Position numbers and translations under genes: made by a program
Notes under the pieces: generated by a model
The model's database searches: none
What the model saw: only the letters and a program-made list of their open reading frames with translations
What the model was told of the DNA's origin: nothing
From: Actinomyces trachealis
Lineage (GTDB): Bacteria; Actinomycetota; Actinomycetes; Actinomycetales; Actinomycetaceae
Length of the DNA stretch: 64,000 nt
Assembly (NCBI RefSeq): GCF_015711475.1
Contig: NZ_CP065027.1
Span: 868,001-932,000, forward strand
Direction of reading: 5' to 3'
In this document: piece after piece, positions 49,582 through 57,233 of the stretch
Layout: the number at the start of each line of letters is the position of its first letter
Numbering within the stretch: position 1 is the first letter of the stretch

Positions 49582-50861
49582 GTGAAAGTATACGACGGTG
49601 TTGAGTTGGTGTTTGATGATGTGCGTCTGGTGGCTCATGCGGGTCTGGGGCCGGTGATGGGCCTGGCTGAGGTGATGGGCCTGGGCGAGTTGGTAGGAGC
49701 GCGGGTTACGGTCGGGGGTGGGGCGGTGGTTAAGGCCTGTGCGCTGGTAGTGGGCATGCTGGCCGGGGCGGAGAGCATCGACGACATGGACCTGCTGTGC
49801 TCGGGCGGCATGGCGGCTCTGATCGGGGTGGTGCGCGCCCCCTAGACGCTGGGGGCGTGGCTGAGGGGCTTGACGTACGGACACGCCCTTCAGCTTCAGG
49901 CGGTCTCATGGGCTGTTGGTGGGGTTGGATGAGCGGGTGGGGGCCTGTTCAAGGAAGCGCTGCAGGGGCCGATGAAGCCGGGCTGGTGCTGGTGGACATT
50001 GATGACACCATCAGGCAGGTGCACGGATACCGCAAGCAGGCTGTGGCCTGGGGCTATAACAAGGTTAAGGGCCTGAACGCGATCATCGTGACCGTTTCCA
50101 CACCGGCCAGCGTGCCGGTGGTGGTTGGTATCGGCCTGCGCCGCGGGAGTATCCGCTCGGGCCAGAACGCGGCCTGGTACTTGGCTAGGTCCGTGTCCGC
50201 GGTCCGCTCCCTGGCTCCGGACGGGACGCGTACCCTGGTGCGAGCCGACTCCGCGTTCGCCACCCACGAGCTGATTACCGCCGTGATTGGGATGGGCGGC
50301 TTGTTCTTGGTGACCGTCCCCCAGTGGCCCACCGTCAAGAATGCGATCGCCTCCGTCAAGGAAGAGGACTGGACTGCGATCCGCTATCCGCGGGCAGTGT
50401 GGGACGAGGCCTGCGGTGCCTGGGTGTCCGACGCGCAGGTCGCCGAGACCCGGTTCACCGCGTTCACTTCCTACCCGGAAGCTGAGCAGGCCCCTGTCGG
50501 CTGGTGGTGCGTCGCGTCAAGGACCAGCGCCAGGCCGCCAGCAGAGGAGGTCGGCGCCCAGGGTGAGCTGTTTCCAGTGTGGCGGTATCACGCGTTCATC
50601 ACCAACACCGACCTGTCGGCCGTGGCGGCGGACCGGACCCACCGGCGCCACGCCATAATCGAGCAGGTCATTGCCGAGCTCAAGGACGGACTGCTGGCCC
50701 GCATGCGCACTTTCCTAACCCGAATCATCTCAGTACCAGCACACCTCGTTGGCCACGCCCGCCGTACTACCGCACATCTGCCAGTGCGGTGGCCTTGGGC
50801 CCGGATATGGCTGCGTCTGCAGCACGCCGCCAACGACTCTCCCGAGAGCCGCGCTGCCTGA
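49582..50861 (+). pseudogene. IS1380-type transposase remnant
   Basis: N-terminal residues KVYDGVELVFDDVRLVAHAG and GARVTVGGGAVVKACALVVG lie in one frame, ending at TAG 49843. The coding sense then continues as TLGAWLRGLTYGHALQLQAV, hits another stop, and shifts frame near 49970 into VLVDIDDTIRQVHGYRKQA, then LVRADSAFATHELI and RYPRAVWDEA. After IIEQVIAELKDGLLARM an internal stretch is missing, jumping to the C-terminal VPAHLVGHARRTTAHLP. This is a DDE transposase of the IS1380 group with stop, frameshift and deletion. The element ends were not resolved. Confidence 0.82.
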
Positions 50862-51102
50862 TCCACCCAGCCCCGCCCTCCCCGGCGGGCGCGTGACCTA
50901 AGGAAGGACCTAAACGGAAAAGGTCGGTATGAGCCGACAGGTTAAGCATGCCCAAACGTACCCGAACACCATCAAACAAGTAAACAATGCATTAAACAAC
51001 CCGATCGCCCCCCAACAGTGAATTAGGGTCAAGAGAACGTTCCCGCCGAAGGCCTACTGTGATATATCCCACATCGAAGCATGGTGTGAGTCATGTAACA
51101 TG
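50862..51102. other. Gene-free spacer between IS remnant and RiPP cluster
   Basis: No reading frame with coding character is seen. G+C falls sharply here compared with the flanking core genome, and short AT-rich runs appear (AAACAAGTAAACAATGCATT). The right end of the IS1380 remnant probably lies inside, but no inverted repeat was found. Confidence 0.5.
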
Positions 51103-51141
51103 GCGTTGTTCTTGAAGAAAATAGCGTTGTTCCTGAAGAAA
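51103..51141 (+). promoter_or_regulatory. Tandem direct repeat upstream of the RiPP precursor
   Basis: GCGTTGTTCTTGAAGAAA (51103-51120) is repeated as GCGTTGTTCCTGAAGAAA (51124-51141), one mismatch, 21 bp apart, i.e. two helical turns. It ends 54 bp before the precursor start. A weak promoter may follow (TTGGGG at 51150, TATTCA at 51171). A regulator site is inferred. Confidence 0.5.
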
Positions 51142-51195
51142 TGAGTTCCTTGGGGACGATTGTCTGAACCTATTCATCGATCCAGGAGGGAAGTC

Positions 51196-51324
51196 GTGGC
51201 GACTAGCACTCAACCGCCAGGTTTCAGTATCGTGACGTACGGCGATACGCAGAAGTATTTCGTGCCCACAGCTGCACGATGTAGCTCGTCTTCAAGCACT
51301 TGTTGCATTGCGTGCTGGAGCTGA
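51196..51324 (+). CDS. Plantazolicin-like azole RiPP precursor peptide
   Basis: A 42-residue peptide too short for usual annotation. GTG 51196 follows a strong AGGAGGG site. The leader ends YGDTQKYFVPTAA and the core is RCSSSSSTCCIACWS (residues 28-42), with 11 of 15 residues Cys, Ser or Thr that can be cyclised. The leader end and Ala-Ala/Arg-Cys junction match plantazolicin (core RCTCTTIISSSSTF, from memory), which keeps GxGQxxFxPMAAR before the core. Here Ser precedes the Cys block, and Trp is near the C-terminus. Cleavage is expected between Ala27 and Arg28. Downstream genes encode C, D and B enzymes. Confidence 0.9.
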   Translation: MATSTQPPGFSIVTYGDTQKYFVPTAARCSSSSSTCCIACWS

Positions 51325-51349
51325 TCGGAAGCTAATTCGGAGCCGACGC

Positions 51350-51409
51350 GTGACAGACCAAGCATGGGCTTCCTGAATCTCGCTGGCGTGGTCCATGCTT
51401 GGCCGTCAC
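51350..51409 (+). terminator. Hairpin between precursor and modification genes
   Basis: GTGACAGACCAAGCATGG (51350-51367) pairs with CCATGCTTGGCCGTCAC (51393-51409), with one small bulge, 25 bases after the precursor stop. No T tract follows. A partial terminator here would keep precursor mRNA in excess, as in streptolysin S operons. Confidence 0.65.
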
Positions 51410-51500
51410 CCGCTCGTCGATAATGGTCAGAAACGCCGGACTATGTCGGGCGCGGGAAGCGCTCCGTAGGTATGCGCGAACAAGTTAGGCCTGCATAGCA

Positions 51501-51887
51501 ATGGTTAACGGATACTTCGGGAAGAGAAGACTCCTGGGAGATTCGATTACTGCTGACATAGTTGGAGAGAACATTGCTGTTCTCGACCTTGTAGGTCTTA
51601 GACGGCAAAACGCGATTGACTTTGTCGATGCTGTAACCGAAATGCCCCGTCCCGGGAGGGTTGCCGTCCTGACGGTTCATGATATGACCCGCCGGGGGGG
51701 GCGGAATGACGCAGTATTACGACGAATTGGAAGGAATTATAAGGGCGCGCTGTCAACAAGAAGAAGTTGCGCTTGCAAGTTACTCTGCGCCAGCGGTAAT
51801 CGAGGAGCTCGGCCCTTACCTTGCGAGTTTCGGAGAGGTGTACGGGAGTTACCTGGAAAGGCCCATGCCTTGGGTTACGGCACGTGA
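51501..51887 (+). CDS. Uncertain open frame, possible 5' part of the next gene
   Basis: From ATG 51501 the frame reads GYFGKRRLLGDSITADIVGE and continues plausibly to TVHDMTRRGG at an eight-G run (51694-51701), after which the composition looks non-coding and it overlaps the next frame. A one-base slip in the G run would join residues 1-66 to the next protein. No clear ribosome site precedes 51501. It could be a frameshifted N-terminus or chance. Confidence 0.3.
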   Translation: MVNGYFGKRRLLGDSITADIVGENIAVLDLVGLRRQNAIDFVDAVTEMPRPGRVAVLTVHDMTRRGGRNDAVLRRIGRNYKGALSTRRSCACKLLCASGNRGARPLPCEFRRGVRELPGKAHALGYGT

Positions 51888-52149
51888 AGTGACTCGTGCT
51901 ATATGCGGTATAGATAATCTCGAAGCTTCCGAACGAAAGACGATTTTCGTCACCTCTAGGCAGACCGTCGAGGAGGCGCTGAACGGACTGGCAGGGCGTT
52001 GCGATAGGAAATGCAGAAGATACCGCTATCGGCATATCGCTCCAAACATTCTTGCAGAAGTCTATCATCAGAAAGGATTTGACGGAGACGACAGTCAGAT
52101 TGCGGACCAGTTGCCCTATTACCAATACTATGTAAGCCAGTTAGGCTGA
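51706..52149 (+). CDS. LAP cluster protein of unknown function
   Basis: A 147-residue soluble protein starting MTQYYDELEGIIRARCQQEE behind GGGGCGGA. No domain is recognised. It is Tyr- and Arg-rich, with PYLASFGEVYGSYLERPMPW and ending LPYYQYYVSQLG. It lies between precursor and cyclodehydratase genes, the place of pznJ in the plantazolicin cluster (order pznA-J-C-D-B, from memory), whose role is also unclear. Homology to PznJ is only suggested by position. Confidence 0.55.
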   Translation: MTQYYDELEGIIRARCQQEEVALASYSAPAVIEELGPYLASFGEVYGSYLERPMPWVTAREVTRAICGIDNLEASERKTIFVTSRQTVEEALNGLAGRCDRKCRRYRYRHIAPNILAEVYHQKGFDGDDSQIADQLPYYQYYVSQLG

Positions 52150-52197
52150 AGAAAATAACTTGTTGATTGAAGTCACCGGAGCAACGAGGAGTTGAAA

Positions 52198-52386
52198 ATG
52201 AAGTCTAGCACGAGATCGGGCCTTCTGGTAGGGCTCGTGTGCGCCGGAATCGGCGCCATGGGGTACTATGCCATTAATCCCGATCTGGGTAAAGCGCTGT
52301 TCGTGGGTGCGATAGGATTCGCGATTAGCGCAACGATCTTCGTCGTCATGAGCTTCATGGGAAGAGATCATCACAATGAAGACTGA
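52198..52386 (+). CDS. Small two-helix membrane protein in LAP cluster
   Basis: A 62-residue protein with two membrane helices: about 9-26 (LLVGLVCAGIGAMGYYAI) and 33-52 (LFVGAIGFAISATIFVVMSF), and an acidic-His tail GRDHHNED. ATG 52198 is six bases after CGAGGAG. It overlaps the next gene by 11 bp, so it is part of the modification operon. It may be an immunity or membrane-anchoring factor; family unknown. Confidence 0.65.
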   Translation: MKSSTRSGLLVGLVCAGIGAMGYYAINPDLGKALFVGAIGFAISATIFVVMSFMGRDHHNED

Positions 52387-52723
52387 CGATACACTCCTAG
52401 AGGTGACTAGATTCCACTGGGATCCATTTACTATCGTCGAAGTGGCTGACCATGAGATGCGGCTTCGCAATGGATCTGCTATCACCGTACTGAAAGAATC
52501 CGAACGATCGACCGTCCTTCGGTCAATGGCTGAACGCGGATGGCTTGACGCGCCGGAATTCGTTGTCGCACTTGAGACGTTGAGCGAAAGAGGAGAGATA
52601 CGTCCTCGAAGGGTTGAAGCAAAACGGAGCGATTCTGCAGGTGCCTTCGGCCGATTTGCCCGCAGTTGTAAGCGAGTTCTACGCCAGGAGCGGCGGTCAG
52701 GTGGACGCGCAGGAAATTGCTAG
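52376..52723 (+). CDS. RiPP recognition element-like N-terminal part of the cyclodehydratase C protein
   Basis: Residues 12-75 look like the leader-binding winged-helix (RRE) domain that begins TOMM C proteins: strands FTIVEVADHEMRLRNGSAI then helices ERSTVLRSMAERGWLDAPEF and VVALETLSERGEI. After about residue 80 the sequence turns Arg/Ser-rich, overlapping 110 bp of the following C-protein gene in another frame. Either the C protein is frameshifted near 52580-52620 (one extra base) or the RRE is a separate polypeptide. Total length of both parts, about 335 residues, equals a normal C protein. Confidence 0.6.
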   Translation: MKTDDTLLEVTRFHWDPFTIVEVADHEMRLRNGSAITVLKESERSTVLRSMAERGWLDAPEFVVALETLSERGEIRPRRVEAKRSDSAGAFGRFARSCKRVLRQERRSGGRAGNC

Positions 52724-53378
52724 CCGTCTTGAATACGCGGTCGTTCGTGTGGCGGGTGACCACGTGACGTTCAACGAGGCATTTCTTGAGGCGTTGGATG
52801 TCTTGGGCATCGGAGCGAAAATGCTGGAAGTGCTGGACAGCGATTCTGTACAGAATTTCGGGGATCGTGATGTCGTCGTCGCTGCTTACCGGGACTTGTT
52901 CTCTGACGTTGCAAGTCGGCATAATGAGTTGCTAATCCGGTCAGGGTTCCCTGGGAGGGTTCTCTTCGTAGGGGGTTTTGACGGGCGCCAATCGGTCGTT
53001 GGCCCTTGGGGACTTGCGCACAAGTCGGCATGCCTGGCCTGCTGGAACTTGCGCAGGAGAGCTAACCTCATCGACATTCCCAGTACGGTTAGACCGGGGC
53101 GCGCCTCTGAATCATCTGTAACTCCCTATTACGGCACTCGTAGCGCTCTTCAGAGTTGTGAACGGCTTGTCGCATCCTACGCCGCCGACATAGTTGCTGA
53201 GTATACCTTGCTAGAAGAACTGGCGCCTTCAGCGCAGCCCGGATCGTACCGAAGCATTGGCTTCTCGCGGAATGGGATCGAGATCGAGCGCCACCATGTC
53301 CTCAAGGTCCCGCGGTGCGCGGTGTGTGGGACAGCACAGAGCATGGGCTTTCCGCAGGTGTGGCATCATGGTCGATAA
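52614..53378 (+). CDS. TOMM cyclodehydratase C protein (E1-like scaffold), N-terminus separate
   Basis: A 254-residue part of the ThiF/E1-like partner that presents the leader to the YcaO enzyme. A zinc site is formed by Cys140 and Cys143 (KSACLACWNLRRRAN) and Cys235 and Cys238 (VPRCAVCGT), both hallmark pairs of TOMM C proteins. RVLFVGGFDGRQSVVGPWGL precedes the first pair. The frame opens at TTG 52614, with upstream stop at 52581 and poor ribosome spacing, suggesting it is the continuation of the upstream RRE frame. It overlaps the YcaO start by 11 bp. Confidence 0.8.
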   Translation: MKQNGAILQVPSADLPAVVSEFYARSGGQVDAQEIASRLEYAVVRVAGDHVTFNEAFLEALDVLGIGAKMLEVLDSDSVQNFGDRDVVVAAYRDLFSDVASRHNELLIRSGFPGRVLFVGGFDGRQSVVGPWGLAHKSACLACWNLRRRANLIDIPSTVRPGRASESSVTPYYGTRSALQSCERLVASYAADIVAEYTLLEELAPSAQPGSYRSIGFSRNGIEIERHHVLKVPRCAVCGTAQSMGFPQVWHHGR

Positions 53379-54720
53379 CGCCAGAGGATGGACATCGCTC
53401 GAGATGGCGAACCGGGTCTACAGTAAGTTCGTGTCGCCTCTCACCGGGATTGTGAACTCGCTGTACAACCAATTGCATGAGACGGACGACATTCCGGGGT
53501 TTGCTGTCGGTGCCAGGGCCTGTGATGGAGACGAATTAGTGGGTGCTCCTGTCAACGAACTAAACGGCGGGGGCGCGACAAATTACCTGCACGCCAAGGT
53601 AGCAGCCATCGGTGAGACCATCGAGCGTTATTGCGGGGCTTACGCTCCAAGCGATTTGTTCACTGTGTGCGACGGAGCTTCGCATGGCGTGGAATTCATT
53701 TATGACTGGCACCTCTTTCACGATCGCCAATACTCCGAACCTGACTTTCCGTTCGCTCGGATCCGGCCAACTACGGAACTTCTGTGGACGCGAGCTCAAG
53801 ATCTTCTGGACGGGGGGCGCGTGGCGGTTCCGGCTGACCTAGTGTACTTGAGGCCTCTGGGGCCACCAGAGTCAACTGTCGCATACGCGACCAGCAATGG
53901 TTTGGCCTGTGGGCTCTCTGAGTTCGAGGCGCTTTCATCGGCTATCTTTGAGCTGTTCGAGAGGCACGCATTCGTACTTACCTGGCACGCCTTCTTGCAG
54001 CCGCCAAGAATTGACGCTGAGCGCCTGTTCCGCGATTCTGATTTCTGGACGAGGCATGTGCTCCTTACGGGGCTCGAAGTCCGTTTGTTTGCAATGTCCG
54101 ATCTTCTGGGCGTCCCGTCCGTGCTGGCCGTAGTGCTGAATAGGCGAACGACGTCCGCTCCGATCTCGTTCGGCGCCGCTTCAGCTACCTCAATTCGGCG
54201 AGCGGCTGAGAAGGCAGTGGTCGAGGCATTTCAGACGCGCGTGTGGATCAAGGCAGAGCAGCGGCTAGGAAATTCCATCCCGTTTAGCTCGGATTGGAAC
54301 GATACGATTCGAGGGTTCGACGACCACGTAAGGCTTTACTCATCTACGAATGTTGAGCCGCTGTGGAGTGCCATTGATTTCCTGACGTGCGTGGACCGAT
54401 TCGACGAGGATCCGAGGCGATACGACTTTCCTCAGGGAATGTCGCCGGATTCCGTTGTGGCGGAGCTATTGTCGATCGCCAGGAGGAATGGCCTCGAGAT
54501 GTACGAGGTGGACGTGACAACTCCGGACGTGCGTGACGAGGGGGTGTCCGTCGTGAAGGTGCTCTCACCCCAGCTTGCGCAGCTAGACGCATCGTATGTC
54601 GGACGTTTCCTGGGCTGCCCGAGTCTATACGGCCCGCTTCCCTGGTCGGGCGGCCTGCAGCGCGATTTTGATGATCTCAATCCTGTACCCACCCTTTCCC
54701 ATGAGAGGAATTGGAGATGA
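53368..54720 (+). CDS. YcaO-domain azoline-forming cyclodehydratase (D protein)
   Basis: A 450-residue ATP-dependent enzyme that cyclises Cys, Ser and Thr of the precursor to azolines by backbone phosphorylation. YcaO marks: start YSKFVSPLTGIVNSLYNQ, ATP/Mg residues in AIGETIERYCGAYAP (about 80-95), GLSEFEALSSAIFELFERHA (about 185-205), and a Pro-rich C-terminus NPVPTLSHERNWR, resembling the conserved PxP end. ATG 53368 overlaps the C-protein stop; a start at 53257 would add 37 residues read out of the C gene. It works with the C protein just upstream. Confidence 0.92.
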   Translation: MVDNARGWTSLEMANRVYSKFVSPLTGIVNSLYNQLHETDDIPGFAVGARACDGDELVGAPVNELNGGGATNYLHAKVAAIGETIERYCGAYAPSDLFTVCDGASHGVEFIYDWHLFHDRQYSEPDFPFARIRPTTELLWTRAQDLLDGGRVAVPADLVYLRPLGPPESTVAYATSNGLACGLSEFEALSSAIFELFERHAFVLTWHAFLQPPRIDAERLFRDSDFWTRHVLLTGLEVRLFAMSDLLGVPSVLAVVLNRRTTSAPISFGAASATSIRRAAEKAVVEAFQTRVWIKAEQRLGNSIPFSSDWNDTIRGFDDHVRLYSSTNVEPLWSAIDFLTCVDRFDEDPRRYDFPQGMSPDSVVAELLSIARRNGLEMYEVDVTTPDVRDEGVSVVKVLSPQLAQLDASYVGRFLGCPSLYGPLPWSGGLQRDFDDLNPVPTLSHERNWR

Positions 54721-55529
54721 TTGTGGACGGCTCAGAAATTCATGGTGCGAACCTGACGAAGATCGTGTATGGGGACGAACTGCCTGACCCTCTAGATTGT
54801 TCTGAGGCGTGGTTCGAGGCCTCAAAGGTGCATAGGGAGTCCATGGGTTGGGACAACCCAGGCGTACAGGTGCTTCGCAATTCGCGCGAGTTGCAGGTAA
54901 TCTCCTCTCGTGGCGCAAAGAGCTACGACAATCTTCCCAGGGTGGACCTCGGCCCGCCGAAGAGACCTGAGATGGCGCTCGAGCAGTGCCTTCTTCAAAG
55001 AAGGTCTGCAGACGAATTCGCGGGAGAGATGATGGTGGAGCAGCTGGCAGGCCTTCTTCGTTTCGGCGCGGGGACGACTGACACTGAAGGACCAAGTCAT
55101 CTTCGCACTGTTCCGTCTGCGGGTGCCTTGCATCCCTCAGACTTATACTTCTACGCACGGAATGTGGATGGGCTTGAACCGGGGATTTATTACTACCTGC
55201 CGCAGGAGAACAGGGTTGTCCTGGTCGCAGGGCGGCCGACCCGGTCAGTCTCTAGGAACTTCTTCAACGCCGCTGGAACTTCCGATGGCGCAGTACTCGT
55301 ACTGATCTGCACGTCATTCTGGCGGACACGCTTCAAATACGGCCATCGGGGTATGAGGTTTGCTCTGATAGAGGCGGGCCATCTCGCACAGAATTTGCTG
55401 CTGCTAGCGTCTGCGTACAGGCTCCCCGCGCGCGCCCTGGGTGGCTTCGTAGACGACGAGGTGAATGGCTATACGCCGCATCAGGACGGGGTGGATACGG
55501 CGGTGCTGTACGCGCTCGCTATAGGATGA
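54717..55529 (+). CDS. SagB-type FMN dehydrogenase (B protein)
   Basis: A 270-residue nitroreductase-fold enzyme that oxidises azolines to azoles. Characteristic parts are EQCLLQRRSADEFAGEMMVEQL, the FMN-binding LRTVPSAGALHPSDLYFYAR and EPGIYYYLPQENRVVLV, and the C-terminal AGHLAQNLLLLASAYRLPAR. ATG 54717 overlaps the YcaO stop (ATGA). The set B, C, D is complete except for the possible break in C. In plantazolicin nine azoles and one azoline are made this way; the number here is not predictable exactly. Confidence 0.9.
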   Translation: MIVDGSEIHGANLTKIVYGDELPDPLDCSEAWFEASKVHRESMGWDNPGVQVLRNSRELQVISSRGAKSYDNLPRVDLGPPKRPEMALEQCLLQRRSADEFAGEMMVEQLAGLLRFGAGTTDTEGPSHLRTVPSAGALHPSDLYFYARNVDGLEPGIYYYLPQENRVVLVAGRPTRSVSRNFFNAAGTSDGAVLVLICTSFWRTRFKYGHRGMRFALIEAGHLAQNLLLLASAYRLPARALGGFVDDEVNGYTPHQDGVDTAVLYALAIG

Positions 55530-55563
55530 GCTCTTGATGATTGCGCTAGACTAGGAGGTTCCC

Positions 55564-56457
55564 GTGAGGCAGGATTCTTTGGCAGTCCGCGTAGATGGCG
55601 TATCGAAAAGGTACAGAGAGGTTGAAGCCGTCATGGACGTCTCCTTTGAGGCGGCGCGGGGCGACGTTGTCGGCGTCTTGGGACGTAACGGCGCTGGAAA
55701 GTCCACCCTTGTGTCGATGCTCGCGGGCCTGACCAGCCCAACGGCGGGAAGGATCTCTATCTTTGGAGAGGATCCCAGGCGAGCTAGTGTGCGTCTCAAG
55801 ATGGGCGTAGTCCCCCAGGAGGTCACACTGCCGGGTAACTTGACAGGGGATGAATTCGGGGAGTTCGTGTCCGCACACTACCCAGCTAGTTGCACTGCGT
55901 ATGGAGACGTGTTTGAGCGCTGGGGATTAGCAGATTTCAGTCACATGCGGCTCAGAAGACTGTCAGGAGGGCAGCGGCGGAGGATTGCCGTGGGCTTGGC
56001 ATTTGTCGGCGACCCGGATGTCGTGATCCTGGACGAGCCAACCACGGGCCTCGATCCGGAGTCGCGGCGGACCGTGTGGCGGGGCATACGTGAGGAAGCC
56101 AACTCCGGCGTGACGGTCATGATTACGTCGCATTACATGGATGAGATTGAGTGCCTGAGTGATCGAATCCTGTTGATGGAGAGGGGTGAACTCATAGAGG
56201 ATCGCCCGGTGGGTGAATTCCTGGAGGCAAGGAAGCGGGTCACGGTTTCCTTCGAGGGGTCTGCCTCCGAGCGGCAGGTTCGTGAGTTGGCTGATCCAGA
56301 GGCGGAGGTTTCTATGCAGGACGGGCGTTTTAAGGTTGTCACTGGGCGTTCGGATGCGTTCGTACGGGGGCTTGTGAGCTCCGGCATGGAGTTCGAGGCG
56401 CTCCGCGTCGAACGATCAAGCCTGGAGCAGGCCTTGCTGGAGAGGCTGGCGGACTAA
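55564..56457 (+). CDS. ABC transporter ATP-binding protein of LAP cluster
   Basis: A 297-residue ATPase with Walker A GRNGAGKST, signature LSGGQRRRIAVGLAF, Walker B VVILDEPTTGLDP and H-loop ITSHYMDE. The C-terminal 80 residues resemble the regulatory tail of drug/peptide ABC-2 ATPases. AGGAGG lies six bases before GTG 55564. With the permease that starts on its stop codon it should export the modified peptide or give self-protection, like PznG/PznH. Confidence 0.88.
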   Translation: MRQDSLAVRVDGVSKRYREVEAVMDVSFEAARGDVVGVLGRNGAGKSTLVSMLAGLTSPTAGRISIFGEDPRRASVRLKMGVVPQEVTLPGNLTGDEFGEFVSAHYPASCTAYGDVFERWGLADFSHMRLRRLSGGQRRRIAVGLAFVGDPDVVILDEPTTGLDPESRRTVWRGIREEANSGVTVMITSHYMDEIECLSDRILLMERGELIEDRPVGEFLEARKRVTVSFEGSASERQVRELADPEAEVSMQDGRFKVVTGRSDAFVRGLVSSGMEFEALRVERSSLEQALLERLAD

Positions 56458-57227
56458 TGGTGAATGCGAACGACGAGCTCGGAGACGTTTCGCGGTGGCG
56501 ATTGGTTGGGGCTCATCTCAGACTCGTGGAGATCGAGACCTTTCGTGATCCTGCCGCGCTGGTTGGCAACGTGATCATCCCATTTGTTTGCTTTCTGTTC
56601 TTTGTGTTGCCGAATCGAGACGTGGTCAACTCTGCCTCAGGTGCGACCGTTGCAACCTTGCAGCTGACGAGCATGCTTGGTTTTTCTACGTGCCTTTTCG
56701 GGTATTCGGTGTCCGTGGCCCAGGATCGTGAATCCGGATTTGGCATGTACTTGAAGACACTGCCAGTGGGGTCCTTCCCGCGATTCCTCGCTGTCGCGGT
56801 CGGTGCGCTGACTGTCACGGCGCTTGGGGTCGTGCTGTTGTGGGCGGCTTCTTTAATCGCAACGGATGCTGAGCTGAGTTGGGATTTGCTCGCGGGGTTC
56901 GGCGCCTTACTGCTTACCATGGTGACGTGGAGTCTTTTCGGCGCGGCGCTGGGGCAGGTTGTTAACGTGAAGACGGTGATCACGGTTGCTCAGTTGGCGT
57001 TCCTCGCGCTCGCGTTCGCAGGCGGTATGCTTGTGTCGCCCGACTACCTTCCAGACGGATTGGACATGGTTAGCCGTTACCTCCCGTCGCGCGCTTCTCG
57101 TGACTTGGTTTGCGGGCTTGGTAGTGGGGAGGGCGTATCTGCGTTCGTCGTGGCGGTGCACGCTTTTTGGACGGTCCTCTTCGGGGTTGTGAGCGTAATG
57201 TCCGCAAAGGTTTTCATGCGCCGATAG
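56457..57227 (+). CDS. ABC-2 type permease of LAP cluster
   Basis: A 256-residue membrane protein with about six helices: around 31-48, 65-85, 110-135, 145-170, 175-195 and 230-250. The first cytoplasmic part is short (GAHLRLVEIETFRDPAALVG), as in ABC-2 membrane proteins. The ATG overlaps the ATPase stop by one base, indicating coupling. It forms the exporter with the upstream ATPase. Confidence 0.87.
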   Translation: MVNANDELGDVSRWRLVGAHLRLVEIETFRDPAALVGNVIIPFVCFLFFVLPNRDVVNSASGATVATLQLTSMLGFSTCLFGYSVSVAQDRESGFGMYLKTLPVGSFPRFLAVAVGALTVTALGVVLLWAASLIATDAELSWDLLAGFGALLLTMVTWSLFGAALGQVVNVKTVITVAQLAFLALAFAGGMLVSPDYLPDGLDMVSRYLPSRASRDLVCGLGSGEGVSAFVVAVHAFWTVLFGVVSVMSAKVFMRR

Positions 57228-57233
57228 AGAGGG

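Noticed and set aside
51441..51680. A 79-codon minus-strand frame beside the precursor.
   Set aside because: It lies opposite the start of the next cluster frame, has no ribosome site and no coding character.
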